Below are positions 41,447 through 50,817 of a stretch of DNA of 64,000 nt, piece after piece. Numbering within the stretch: position 1 is the stretch's first letter; every line of letters begins with the position of its first letter. The notes under the pieces were generated by a model. It was not told the origin of the DNA and searched no databases. It saw only the letters and a list, made by a program, of their open reading frames with translations. The stretch spans positions 1-64,000 of the forward strand of contig CAWCOH010000002.1 in NCBI GenBank assembly GCA_963797115.1. The letters run 5' to 3'. The stretch comes from AP-15 sp963797115. GTDB taxonomy: Bacteria > Pseudomonadota > Alphaproteobacteria > ATCC43930 > CGMCC-115725. A program made the translations under genes and the position numbers.

Positions 41447-42103
41447 GTGACGCGCACCATCGTCTATATCGACGGCTTCAATCTCTATTATAGGGCGCTC
41501 AGGGGCACGTCCCACAAGTGGCTCGACATAGCTGCGATGAGCAGGGCCGCGCTGCCGGCAAGCTGTCAGATCGAAGCGATCAAATATTACACGGCCCACA
41601 TTTCCGGTCGTGTTGATCCGGACGCCCCGCGGCGGCAGCATGCCTACCTACGCGCGATCGCGACGTTGCCGAAAGTGGCGATTCACTACGGCAATTTTCT
41701 GGTCAATCAAAAATGGGCCGGTCTCGTGCAACCTCCGAATTTTCGTCCGGCCTTCGTGCTGCCGCCGGCGGCGGCACCTGAGGTGGCCTACGTATGGAAG
41801 ACGGAGGAGAAGGGGTCGGACGTCAATCTCGGCGTGCATCTGGTGCGCGACGCCTTCATGGGCTACTTCGATGTGGCCGCGGTGCTCACAAACGACACCG
41901 ATCTCGTGGAACCGGTCCGGATCGTGACGGAGGAGCTGAACCTTCCGGTGACGCTGCTGACTCCGAGCGCACGGCCAGCGGCCTCGCTGATGAAGGTCGC
42001 GACCCACGTGCGGCACATCCAACCCTATATCGGTCCGTGCCAGCTCCCGGACTCGGTGGTCGTTGCGGGCAAACGGCCGATTATGAAGCCGGTCGGCTGG
42101 TGA
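41447..42103 (+). CDS. NYN domain (LabA/DUF88-like) protein
   Basis: A 218-residue PIN-like NYN ribonuclease-type protein. VYIDGFNLYYRALRG carries the first catalytic Asp (DGxN), EKGSDVNLGVHLVRDAF the second (SDVNL) and AAVLTNDTDLVEPVRIV the third (NDTD). The C-terminus HIQPYIGPCQLP is typical of this subgroup. The start is GTG 41447. Members cleave RNA and occur in defence and stress loci. It is followed 8 bases later by a broken regulator gene, so they were probably an operon. Confidence 0.9.
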   Translation: MTRTIVYIDGFNLYYRALRGTSHKWLDIAAMSRAALPASCQIEAIKYYTAHISGRVDPDAPRRQHAYLRAIATLPKVAIHYGNFLVNQKWAGLVQPPNFRPAFVLPPAAAPEVAYVWKTEEKGSDVNLGVHLVRDAFMGYFDVAAVLTNDTDLVEPVRIVTEELNLPVTLLTPSARPAASLMKVATHVRHIQPYIGPCQLPDSVVVAGKRPIMKPVGW

Positions 42104-42111
42104 GGACGACT

Positions 42112-42449
42112 ATGGGGAGGTCGCCTGCATTGACACGGAGCTTTAAGGAACTGGTGCAACGGAACGTCGCAGCCGATCCAGCCTTCGGCGAGGCGCTGCT
42201 GCGCGAAGGCATCGACACCATGCTGGCCGGCGATGTCGACACCGGCAAGGCGATCCTGCGCGACTGCATCAAGGCGACGATCGGTTTCGAAAAGTTGGGC
42301 GAGGCGACCGGCACGCAGCCGAAAAGCCTGATCCGCATGTTCGGGCCGCGCGGCAATCCGCAGGCTAATATAAGAACCTCTTCAGCGTACTCGGCTATCT
42401 TCAGAGGCAGGCGGGGCTGCAACTGCATGTGACGGCGGGGCCGGCATGA
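42112..42449 (+). pseudogene. Probable-transcriptional-regulator/antidote-type DNA-binding protein, frameshifted
   Basis: The frame FKELVQRNVAADPAFGEALL, GEATGTQPKSLIRMFGPRGN is an addiction-module-antidote-type HTH protein (LREGIDTMLAGDVDTGKAIL). Its ending, NLFSVLGYLQRQAGLQLHVT, lies in the next frame after about 42370, where a few extra bases (near TAATATAAG) break the reading. The corrected stop (42447-42449) overlaps the next gene by ATGA. The partner toxin is missing. Confidence 0.8.
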
Positions 42450-42786
42450 CGATGCGGCAAAAACCTGAGCGCGTGCTGGCCTCGGTTCACGAGACCGCGG
42501 AGGGTCTCACCGCGGCCGGCGTGATGAGCAAGCAGACGATGTGCGAGTTCGATGAGCTGTGCCTGACGCCGGTGCAGCCGCTGACGCCGGAGGAAATTCG
42601 GGAACTGCCGGAGAGGGAAGGGGTGAGCCAAGCCGTGCTCGCGCGCTACTTGAACGTCGCCGCCGACCGCATGCACACGACGCCGGCGGCGATCGCGCGG
42701 CGCGAAAGCGGCAGGTGAAACCGTCGACGCGCACGCTCGAGCGCCTCACCGCGGCGACCGGCTTGCGGCGGCGGATTTTGTTCTAG
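42446..42786 (+). pseudogene. HigA/XRE-like antitoxin, chimeric and frameshifted
   Basis: The frame starts as a HigA-type antitoxin (VHETAEGLTAAGVMSKQTM, LTPEEIRELPEREGVSQAVL). After ARYLNV it switches to the end of a different XRE protein (TTPAAIARRESGR, then QVKPSTRTLERLTAATG in the next frame, stop at 42786). It looks like a fusion of two HTH genes plus a one-base shift near 42715. The expected QWERG turn of the first family is missing. Confidence 0.7.
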
Positions 42787-43285
42787 CCGGCGCCGGCGCG
42801 ATGAACAGGACGGGGACGTGGAATTAGGAAGCAATAGCGTAGCTAACAGCCTGCGTCGACAGGACGGTGAGAGACATACCCCAGATTTTGATGATTTCGG
42901 GGATGACGCGGCGATGCGGAGAAGTGGATCGATCTCGAAGCGCCGGGGATTGAGCAAAAACGGACAGCGACACCTCAACGGTGGCGAAAATAGTGGTGAG
43001 GTACATAGACTACCGCGGGGTGGGCAAAAGATAGGCGGAGGGCGAACAATAGCGGAACCGCCTACTGCGCTTTTTCCGCCGCTTCCGCTGCGGGGGTGCC
43101 TGGAGGGCAGATTACGGATTATCGAGAACAATAGCCTGCAGCGTTGAAGGGTCGGGAACAAACTCCGAACCGCCACCTCTAAGGTAGGAGGCCGCTCGCC
43201 GCGGCGCAACTTTTCATTGAGAAGGAAGTGCGAATGTGGTGGAACGTCTCCGATTCGGGGTCAGGCGCTCAGATGCGAGAACGTA
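42787..43285. other. Intergenic stretch before vsr, no clear gene
   Basis: I see no supported gene in about 500 bases. A long minus-strand frame here is low-complexity (Ser/Pro/Arg-rich) and looks like a shadow. Confidence 0.45.
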
Positions 43286-43699
43286 ATGGCTGATCGAATA
43301 GATGCGGCGGCGCGGAGCCGTAATATGAGCCGGATTCGCTCGATGGACACTCGCGCCGAATTGACAGTGCGGCGGATCGCACATGGTCTCGGCTATCGGT
43401 TTCGAAAATATCGTTGCGATCTGCCCGGAACCCCAGATCTTGTCTTTGCGTCGCGCCGTGTCGCCCTGTTCGTCAACGGCTGTTTTTGGCATCGTCACGA
43501 GGGCTGCCGCCGCGCAACTACTCCCAAGACTCGGACGGCATTCTGGGAGGATAAATTTCGCAGGACGCTGCAGCGAGACCGTCGCGTAAGCGTGGCGCTC
43601 TCGAATTTGGGGTGGCGCACAGAGATAATCTGGGAATGTGAAACGGGTGACCGAAATCGCGTTGAGCGATTGCTGCGCGGTTTTCTGGAGAGGAATTAA
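43286..43699 (+). CDS. vsr: Very short patch repair endonuclease Vsr
   Basis: A 137-residue T:G mismatch endonuclease. The start is ATG 43286 (MADRIDAAARSRNMSRIRSM), with the family's MSRIRS..T box. The catalytic and zinc residues are in LPGTPDLVFASRRVALFVNG and CFWHRHEGCRRATTPKTR, and the end EIIWECETGDRNRVERLL fits. Vsr repairs deamination damage at methylated cytosines and is normally coupled to a cytosine-C5 methyltransferase, here the next gene. The GC content falls from about here, which suggests acquisition. Confidence 0.93.
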   Translation: MADRIDAAARSRNMSRIRSMDTRAELTVRRIAHGLGYRFRKYRCDLPGTPDLVFASRRVALFVNGCFWHRHEGCRRATTPKTRTAFWEDKFRRTLQRDRRVSVALSNLGWRTEIIWECETGDRNRVERLLRGFLERN

Positions 43700-43705
43700 A
43701 GGCTC

Positions 43706-44272
43706 ATGACCGCACCTTCGAGGGCTGGCTTACGAGCTGGCGCCTTGTTCGCCGGAATCGGCGGCTTCTGCAGGGGTTTTCACCAGGCCGGCGTGCCGAC
43801 CGCGTGGGCGATAGAAGTGGATCCCTTCGCCGTAGCAACATATACCCAAAACTTTCCGGACGTTACGACGCTTGAGCGCGATGTACAGGAGGTTAGCGTT
43901 AAGACGGCCGATCTGGAACCAGTTGATATATTGCACGCGGGCTTTCCGTGTCAGAGCTTCTCACAAGCCGGGATCCGGCAAGGCTTCCAAGACCCACGGG
44001 GCCGGCTTTTCTTCGAAATTATTCGAATAATTCGGGAGTTTAAGGACAGGCAACCGAAAGCGCTGGTCCTGGAGAACACGCCGTACCTTCGCTACGGAGA
44101 AGGAGGGGCTTGGTTCCTTGAGCTGCAACGGGAGATTCAGACACAGGAGGTGAGGCGGGGTGCCTGCAGCGGCGCAATCTGGAAAGCCTCGTCGAACTTC
44201 GAGGGTCGTCCTGGGCTCACAGGAGCGATTTCATCCTCCTTTCCGGGAACTCAGCTACAACAGTACGCTTGA
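43706..44272 (+). pseudogene. DNA cytosine-C5 methyltransferase, truncated
   Basis: The frame has motif I (FAGIGGF, about 15-21), motif IV with the catalytic Cys82 (GFPCQSFSQAG) and motif VI (LVLENTPYLR, ENT in place of ENV). Similarity ends near residue 148 (WFLELQREI), and the last 40 residues are unrelated and overlap the next gene in another frame. Motifs VIII-X and the target-recognition domain are missing, so it should be inactive. It lies six bases after vsr. The deletion joint near 44150 also forms the 5' edge of the following gene. Confidence 0.85.
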
Positions 44273-46838
44273 AGACCTGGTTCTTTTCAGTGAAACCAGC
44301 GTCCGGCTTTACAACTGCGTCGTCCTCAATAAGGATCTCGGACAGTTAACCGTCCAAGAATATATTGCCGATCCGGACGCGAGCTTTGCGCGGTCCCTCA
44401 AAACGCTCAATTTAGGCAGAAAGACGGCGGCAGAGCTCCGTGAATTAGTCGAAGGGTTTGCTCGTGGTTGTCACGACGGCGCCGATCAAGCTGGCGGCTC
44501 TTCTGAATTCGGCGAGGAAAGCGGTGAAACGGTTCGATCAACCGATGTGATATTGGCCGTCCTTTCCCAATTCCGGTTTCCTGACGCGCTTCTGCAGATG
44601 GATATGAGTGTGCGCCTGCGAAATGTGCTGACGGAATTTGTGGAGCATCAGCGCGCCGAAAATGAGCACAGCGTTCGCTTCGAGACTGTGGCTGATGTCG
44701 CCGGAAAGTGGCGAGAGGCCGCGTCAGCCCTTCTACGCTTCAAGAACCTGGGCCGGAGGTCAGTTAGCGAACTAAAAAGCGTAATCGAGGATCTATTGCG
44801 TCGCAGGCTAGCGAAGCTTATCCCGGTCGATGTGATCCCGGATACGCTGACAATAGACGGGACCACAGATGAATTTGATGCTAAATTTGTTAAGTCGTTG
44901 CGTGAGATTTTCTCGTCTTTGTCTCCAGAAGTTGTTAGTCCGAGCGATCCGGGGGTAATCGCTGATGGTGGCGCGGATGTTCGCGAGCAAATCGCCGATA
45001 TTATCAATGGTCTTTCGAAGAAACAGCAAGATGTTCTGTTTCGTCGCTTCGCACTTCAGGGTCATCGAGGCAAAACTCTTGAACAAATCGGGAACGAGTT
45101 CTATGTAACGCGCGAACGCGTACGCCAGGTCGAAAGTCAGGCAATTAGGCGCCTTCGGGTCGGAACACGACTCACCGCCTTCAAGCAACTATTGGATCTG
45201 GAGGCGAAGTCACTATGGAATACCTTGTCCCTTGGAAGCGATTTGCTGTTGCCCGAGGATCTTGAAAAACGCCATGGCAACGTCGATCCGATCCAGCAGC
45301 TCGCGATCGCCGTTGTCTACGGAGATGTCGGTAAATGGGTTTCAGTATCCGGCACACCGTTCAGGACGGGATGGATCCGCACCGACAGATCGGTCGAAGG
45401 CATTCGGCAGATACTCGGCATGGTGGGGGACTATTTGCGCGACGTTTCGCTTCCACGCTCTGCGGATGGGATTGCTGAGGACCTTGACATTGGTATCGAA
45501 GACGTCGCCTTGACAGCCCGCGGGAGTAACCGCGTTCGCATGTTTGAAAACTATGTTGTCGAGGGAATTATCGGACCTCAAGCTCGCCGAACGGTGCGGT
45601 TTCACAAAGTGTTTCTTGAACAACAGGGTAAGGATTTGCTGGATTTCACGACCGCAGTTTCCTCATACCGGGCGCGTTACCCGGAGGACGCAGCAGGCTC
45701 CCGGATCTTCGAGCTGCAAATGAGGCGTGCGCCGCATCTGTTCGCACATATCTTTGACTCGATCTGGCTCCCGCTGCCCGACCATGGCGTAGCGTTTCGC
45801 CGCAGGGGCGTTATCCGATACAACGCCGTTCCGACTGCACCGGACCTGGAATCTGATGACAACGAGACCATCGGCGATTGGCTCGTCGGGAAACTCGGTG
45901 AGCTTGGACCTTCCCGCGCGGTGGACCTCCGTGACCGTGCGGTCGCCGAGTTTGAGCCGACGATCCTTGCTTCAAGCGTTCAGGCGATCTTGATGATGGA
46001 GCCGACGTTCGTTCGGCTGGCGCCTGGCGTATTCGGCCTGCAGGAGCATATGGCCGCCCTATCAGGGGGGGCGTCGATATTTCCTGACTCTATTTTGAGC
46101 CTACCTGCCTGCCGATACTACATCATGGCGCGCAACGCCGGTGAGCCGATGAATCTTTATCCGGGATGGAACTGGGGTTTTGAGGCGCAACTGTGCCGGT
46201 GGGCAAAACTGTACAGCCCGAACGAGGTGTTCCTATCGCTCCTTGATGTCGCGGTTCCGGAGAACTGGCCGGTCCCAGACGAGGAGAAAACAGAGTGGAT
46301 GCGAACACAGAGGATTTACGCCCGCTACGAATTGGATCGGCCTCATGCATCGATTTGCGATGTAAAACCGCCGAATGCGGAGAACACTTTGGCCGCATTG
46401 GCTGTCCTCGGCACGCTCGGGGGCCTCAGCTGGATATCAGTGAACCGGACGGCGCACCGCAGGCTTGACAGCACTGATGCGGTGGCACAGTTGGCGCTTC
46501 TTGTCGCTTTGAACGCCATCACACCCGCAGAGCACTGGCAGGACCGTCATTTCCCGGAGGCGGAGCACACAGCAATATTTGCGAAGATGACACAGGAGTG
46601 CAGCCGCACAGGGAAGCCGAGCTGGGACCGGGGCAACCTGCGCTCACTGCTGGAGGAGGCGCAGAATCGGTTAGCAGGACGTGCGCTCGGCTGGGTCGAC
46701 GAGAATGAGGTGCGGACTTTGATCGACGGCCTTCTGGAACCGGCACCAAGCGGCGCCCCGGCCTTCGAGCCCCTCGAGCCGGAGGAGATTCTTGGGTCGG
46801 ATTGGGCGCTTCATTTTCAGGATGAGGACCGGGAATAA
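44160..46838 (+). CDS. Sigma-region-4 / RNAP alpha-CTD-like fusion protein of a defence island
   Basis: An 892-residue protein, GTG 44160 (true start uncertain; no in-frame ATG before residue 148). Two repeats resemble the helix-hairpin-helix C-terminal domain of RNAP alpha: about 35-100 (SVRLYNCVVLNKDLGQLTVQ, LKTLNLGRKTAAELREL) and 132-215 (MSVRLRNVLTEF, RFKNLGRRSVSELKSVI). Residues 277-335 resemble sigma-70 region 4 (LSKKQQDVLFRRFALQG, TLEQIGNEFYVTRERVRQVE). A winged-helix-like module follows near 565-630 (VRLAPGVFGL). The rest is unrecognised. It probably binds DNA and may contact transcription machinery. It sits between a truncated methyltransferase and an AIPR gene. Confidence 0.75.
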   Translation: MPAAAQSGKPRRTSRVVLGSQERFHPPFRELSYNSTLEDLVLFSETSVRLYNCVVLNKDLGQLTVQEYIADPDASFARSLKTLNLGRKTAAELRELVEGFARGCHDGADQAGGSSEFGEESGETVRSTDVILAVLSQFRFPDALLQMDMSVRLRNVLTEFVEHQRAENEHSVRFETVADVAGKWREAASALLRFKNLGRRSVSELKSVIEDLLRRRLAKLIPVDVIPDTLTIDGTTDEFDAKFVKSLREIFSSLSPEVVSPSDPGVIADGGADVREQIADIINGLSKKQQDVLFRRFALQGHRGKTLEQIGNEFYVTRERVRQVESQAIRRLRVGTRLTAFKQLLDLEAKSLWNTLSLGSDLLLPEDLEKRHGNVDPIQQLAIAVVYGDVGKWVSVSGTPFRTGWIRTDRSVEGIRQILGMVGDYLRDVSLPRSADGIAEDLDIGIEDVALTARGSNRVRMFENYVVEGIIGPQARRTVRFHKVFLEQQGKDLLDFTTAVSSYRARYPEDAAGSRIFELQMRRAPHLFAHIFDSIWLPLPDHGVAFRRRGVIRYNAVPTAPDLESDDNETIGDWLVGKLGELGPSRAVDLRDRAVAEFEPTILASSVQAILMMEPTFVRLAPGVFGLQEHMAALSGGASIFPDSILSLPACRYYIMARNAGEPMNLYPGWNWGFEAQLCRWAKLYSPNEVFLSLLDVAVPENWPVPDEEKTEWMRTQRIYARYELDRPHASICDVKPPNAENTLAALAVLGTLGGLSWISVNRTAHRRLDSTDAVAQLALLVALNAITPAEHWQDRHFPEAEHTAIFAKMTQECSRTGKPSWDRGNLRSLLEEAQNRLAGRALGWVDENEVRTLIDGLLEPAPSGAPAFEPLEPEEILGSDWALHFQDEDRE

Positions 46839-46846
46839 GTCGTTCT

Positions 46847-48926
46847 CTAGGCGGGACCGGCGTCGGTGAACGCACCAAGCTCGCGAGCAAGGTTGATGAT
46901 CCGGCGTCCTTCTTTGGCTTGTTTTGTGTTGGGCTCTCTGGGCCAGCCACTCGCGGCGAGTGCCGCAAGTGCAGATGCGACCTGACGTTGCGCTGGGTCC
47001 AGCGTGGCGCTCCTTTGGCCCCAATCGAGGATTTCTGATCCAATCAGCGACCTCCGTCCCTCGGCACGCACTGATTGCATCAAGGTCATCCGGATCAAGC
47101 GCTACACGCACTTCTCCTGGTTTAATGCCCCAACCTTTTCGCTCGACCATAGTGGTATGCAGCTCAACAGCCATCGGGTCAGGAAAGGGCAATGGGCGCG
47201 CCATAATAGCCTTCCAGCATTCCACTTTCTTTGCCCATTGGGTGACGTTCCTGCCCTCAGCAGATTCGGTCAGGGTCTCGGCTACCTGGTGCGCCCAGTT
47301 CCGCAGCAATGCCTCGAGCGCTACCGAGAGACATTGATTTTCCCAAATCTGTTTCAGATCCAGTTGGCCGCCGGATTTCAATGCTAATGATGCGACCAGA
47401 TATGTGACAATATTGGCTCGATAAGCCGGGAACTCTTCAGAACGAACAATCCGCGCTGCGGTGTTGAAGAGAATAGCCTTCGCAATCAAATTCCGGTAGA
47501 ACATGTCGTCAGGGAGCCACCCCTTGGGATGAATTTCCCGGAGGCGCTGCATAAATAAGACGAAATTCGTCTGACCTCCCTGGCTAACCAAATGAGGCAG
47601 CTGATCCCAGGTATTAAGATACTTTGCTGCATCGATCTTCGTAAATCTGCGCGTCGGCGGGGTCCGCTCCTTAAATCTTCGTAGTCTTGCAGGTGTCGTG
47701 CCCTCTGTCGCCTGCGCCATCTGGTATTGCCCGCGAGCACGCTCATAGAACCATTTGCCCTGCTCTCCGGGCATCCAAATAGCTTTTGAGAGACGTTCCA
47801 ATTCTATATGAAACGGGTCGTTAGCCGAGAAATCGGCCATCTGCACCGGGTTTTGCGTGTTCGCAAATTGCGCGATGCGGGGGGCGAGCGTATCGAGAAG
47901 TTCCAGCGGTACTACGGAGATCTTGGCCGGGACAAATACGTTCGAAAGATCGACCTTATCCGTTTTGCGAGCTCGATGAATAGAGGCCGTGGTTTGGCCG
48001 CCGTTGACGATCTGGAGACCCTTGATGCGGGTAATGGCCGGCCCGCCGTCAGACAGCGCTTCAATCTCCACGTGCTGCGCTGTAATTGAGATGCCGTTAT
48101 TGTAAGCCATAAAGCGGGCGGGCTCATTCCGAAGCGTGTCGCGGATTCCGCGGTTTACTTTTCCCTTTGCCTGAAGGAAGGATCGTACATTTCGTTCCAG
48201 CAAACGCGCGCCGTATTGATCGTACAGGATAAAAAGCAGTTCGCCCGGGATAATCGTCAGATGGGCCTCGTATTCTGTTACTTTATCTGACAAAATTACA
48301 CAGGGAAGCGTCGCACTCCAAATACTCAGCAAGTCAATGTCTACTTCAGCGTTGGCGGTTTCGGATTGAAGTAGCCGAGATAATCGTTCCGAATCCCATA
48401 TATCGAATTCCCATTCCTTTCCTGATATATTTCGTTTGGGAATATTTCTGGCCGCCAACCCTGAGATCCCGTCGGTCAGCACAAAAACTCGAACGCGGCC
48501 GATCTGGTTTCTTAGCTCGTTGATTATTGCGGTCATAGAGTAGGCGTCGGAAGAAGGAGGCATTTCGGTATGAAGTCCTCTCAGTGCCGCATCTCCGTAG
48601 CGAATTGCCTGCTCAAAAGACTTTCTCACCTCATCCGGCGGCAATTTCGTAGGTTGGGCGGCATCGAGAAAGACAGTAATGTAGAGATCGAGAGAATTGT
48701 CCTCATCACTTATTGCGTAGCCGTTGACCTTCCCGATCCCTCGCCCTACGCGTCCCTCGAAATTGGCGAGGACAGCATTCTCAACCACGCCGGCATCGGA
48801 GAGATACTCGAGCATAAGTTCGGCAAATATATTCTCAAGAGGATCGGTGTCACTGGCCGCGCCGCCCGCTCGATTGTGAATCTCGCCGTTGAGATCACGA
48901 ACAAATCGCTCCAGATCATCATCCAC
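46847..48926 (-). pseudogene. AIPR (abortive infection phage resistance) family protein, frameshifted near its C-terminus
   Basis: The frame from GTG 48926 matches the AIPR family. The core is RFMAYNNGISITA (about 271-283) and IKGLQIVNGGQTTASIHRAR (301-320), then PARIAQF-type and FSANDPFHIELERLSKAIW residues. Near 47050 the frame is lost: the natural ending (SEILDWGQRSATLDPAQRQV, KEGRRIINLARELGAF) is in the neighbouring frame and stops at 46847. The stop lies 8 bases from the convergent sigma-like gene. AIPR proteins occur beside restriction-modification and abortive infection genes. The break costs only about the last 75 residues, so function may survive. Confidence 0.85.
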
Positions 48927-48965
48927 GGTAATTGGCCCTATTCAGAGGTACATTCAGAACTATTT

Positions 48966-49175
48966 TCACAGCTTGCTTAGCGGTGGTTTCTTCCAATCCG
49001 GCTTTGGCCATTCCTCGTTCGCGTGGTGTGACGCGGTCCCGTAGCAGGCGCCGAAGGCAACGAGCACCCGATCGAAGAATCGTATTGACAGAAGCCGCAG
49101 TCCGTAGGTGATGCCGTGCGGGAGCTTGCGAGGGTCGCAAGGCTCGCGGAGAACCTCATTGCCCTTGTCGACCAT
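48966..49175 (-). CDS. Hypothetical protein or C-terminal remnant
   Basis: A 69-residue frame: MVDKGNEVLREPCDPRKLPH, GITYGLRLLSIRFFDRVLVA, FGACYGTASHHANEEWPKPD, WKKPPLSKL. The compact, aromatic-rich sequence looks like a real protein end. The same frame is open upstream beyond the ATG (reading RHPGPDDDRSEV), which suggests a truncated larger gene. No family recognised. Confidence 0.4.
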   Translation of the reverse strand: MVDKGNEVLREPCDPRKLPHGITYGLRLLSIRFFDRVLVAFGACYGTASHHANEEWPKPDWKKPPLSKL

Positions 49176-49400
49176 GACCTCGGAGCGGTCATCGTCGGGA
49201 CCGGGATGCCGTTGAGGAGGCGCTGGCGAGTTGGCCGCCGAGTTTGTGCGGGATCGGCCGCACAGTTACGCGATTACCCGTGCAGAGGCGGGCGTTAATG
49301 CACTCATGGCGGGCGTGTCGCAGGCTACGGCCGGCAAAGAGCTCGTGTTGCCTGTCTGAGGCGGCCGCCACGTGGCGTTCACCTTGCAACGGGACCCTGC

Positions 49401-49844
49401 TCAATTCGAGACCTCGTCGTGAAACGAGACGGTCACTGTGATCCCGAAACGCTCGAAGACCTCGGGGTGATGGCGCCGGAAACTCTCAATCTCATCGAGC
49501 AAAACCACGAGCCGTCGATCAAGGTCGTCGTCCGGTAGGGCCGCGCTACCGGTGAAATCGAAGACATGCCATTCGCCTTCGAGGCGATGCTTTTCACGCG
49601 CCGTTCGAGCTGTCACCGCGAAACCTGAAGGTACGGCGAGATGGCGCCGGGGAAGATGTGCGTGCCACGAAGATTTCCGCGCCTGAACCGCGGTCTGGAT
49701 TCTTGACCGCCGACGCTTAGCAACAAGCCGCACCCGCAGGATGGGCCAGTCCGACTCGAATTCAGCAAATAGGAGAGCGGTGTCTGGCTCCCATGATACC
49801 GGCCCGCCGACACGGCCGTATTTCCCATTAATGTTGAGCCACAT
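49401..49844 (-). CDS. Hypothetical protein
   Basis: A 147-residue protein from ATG 49844 (MWLNINGKYGRVGGPVSWEP). It has a basic centre (KRRRSRIQTAVQARKSSWHAHLP region) and an acidic end (LPDDDLDRRLVVLLDEIESF, RHHPEVFERFGITVTVSFHD). No membrane segment or signal. I do not recognise it. It lies divergent from the next operon, with 220 bases between them. Confidence 0.5.
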   Translation of the reverse strand: MWLNINGKYGRVGGPVSWEPDTALLFAEFESDWPILRVRLVAKRRRSRIQTAVQARKSSWHAHLPRRHLAVPSGFAVTARTAREKHRLEGEWHVFDFTGSAALPDDDLDRRLVVLLDEIESFRRHHPEVFERFGITVTVSFHDEVSN

Positions 49845-50025
49845 AGGCGCCCTGGCTCGTCATGATCATACAATGGTCATGATATGGCCGTCTCAGGTGA
49901 TCCCACAAGCACGCTGCTCGCGGTAATCCGTAAAATGACTTATTTTAATTCAGCTTTTGGCGTGATTAGCACGTTGAGACGATTTTGAATCGAGATAACT
50001 TAGGAGGCACGTGCATGGCACGTGG

Positions 50026-50044
50026 ATGGTCAGGATCTGACCAT
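50026..50044. promoter_or_regulatory. Perfect palindrome upstream of the two-gene operon
   Basis: ATGGTCAG-GAT-CTGACCAT, perfect 8-base arms, 23 bases before the ATG of the first gene. Two GGCACGTG copies lie just before it. It looks like an operator. Confidence 0.6.
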
Positions 50045-50067
50045 TCGAGGTCAAAAAGGAGGTGTAA

Positions 50068-50742
50068 ATGGCGTTGACGAAGGCCACCACGGCGGATGAA
50101 GCCGTGGCGCAGGCGCTGAAGGAGATCGCGGTCGCCGATCCTGAATCGCCTCTTTCTCTAAACGACCACCTGACCCGGGTGGGGTTACATGATCCCTATC
50201 AGCGGGCTCTCGCTTTGCGGTTATTACGGTTGCGGCTGAAGCCCGGCGGGACCCATTGGGAGCTGACTAAGGAAAAGCGTTGGGCATTTGAGCGCGAGCC
50301 TTGGGCAAAAGCCGCGGGTTTGAAAAAGGGCCGGCAAGTGCTGAACTTCGAGGCTGAGACCGCTACTACGCGTTCTCTGTCGGAAGTGATCAACCAGAGC
50401 GAGTATCTGCCGGATACGGCGCGAGATGCGGTCGGTCATATACGTAATCTGCTCGCCACCCGCGCCAATCGGAAGCTGGACGAGACGTCGGCGACCGTGG
50501 TGGGCGAAAGCGTCGAGGACCTTGTGCACGAGCTGGAAATGCAGGGCAGAGTTCTCGTGGAGAAGACGGCGCGGATTGACCAGGCCGAGCACCACAACGA
50601 GCAGTTGCGGCAGCAAAATGACCGTTTGCTGGCGCTGATGGAGCGACTGGCGGGACCGTCGTTTGCCGGTAACGGCGCGATGACCATTGGTCGCGGGACA
50701 TCGGAAAACGAGAAAGGCGACGCCCGCTCGCATACGAACTAA
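50068..50742 (+). CDS. Unrecognised protein with C-terminal coiled coil (first gene of a two-gene operon)
   Basis: A 224-residue protein with a very strong AAAAGGAGG site. The N-terminal half is helical with a winged-helix flavour (LSLNDHLTRVGLHDPYQRAL, ALRLLRLRLKPGGTHWEL). Residues about 150-195 (VEDLVHELEMQGRVLVEKTA, DQAEHHNEQLRQQNDRLLAL) form a coiled coil, suggesting dimerisation or partner binding. No catalytic motif seen. An inverted repeat overlaps its stop. I do not recognise the family. Confidence 0.65.
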   Translation: MALTKATTADEAVAQALKEIAVADPESPLSLNDHLTRVGLHDPYQRALALRLLRLRLKPGGTHWELTKEKRWAFEREPWAKAAGLKKGRQVLNFEAETATTRSLSEVINQSEYLPDTARDAVGHIRNLLATRANRKLDETSATVVGESVEDLVHELEMQGRVLVEKTARIDQAEHHNEQLRQQNDRLLALMERLAGPSFAGNGAMTIGRGTSENEKGDARSHTN

Positions 50743-50754
50743 CAGGCGTCGCCT
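50715..50754 (+). promoter_or_regulatory. Intercistronic hairpin spanning the stop codon of the first gene
   Basis: AGGCGACGCC and GGCGTCGCCT are perfect 10-base arms around a 20-base loop containing the stop. It could adjust the ratio of the two products or stabilise the upstream message. Confidence 0.5.
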
Positions 50755-50817
50755 ACCCAACGGCTTCAGTTTGGACTGGGCGGATGCCACCGCCCGGTCC
50801 TCCGCCGTGAGATCAAT

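Noticed and set aside
42646..43209. A 187-codon minus-strand frame before vsr
   Set aside because: Low-complexity Ser/Pro/Arg composition, no start signal and no family likeness.
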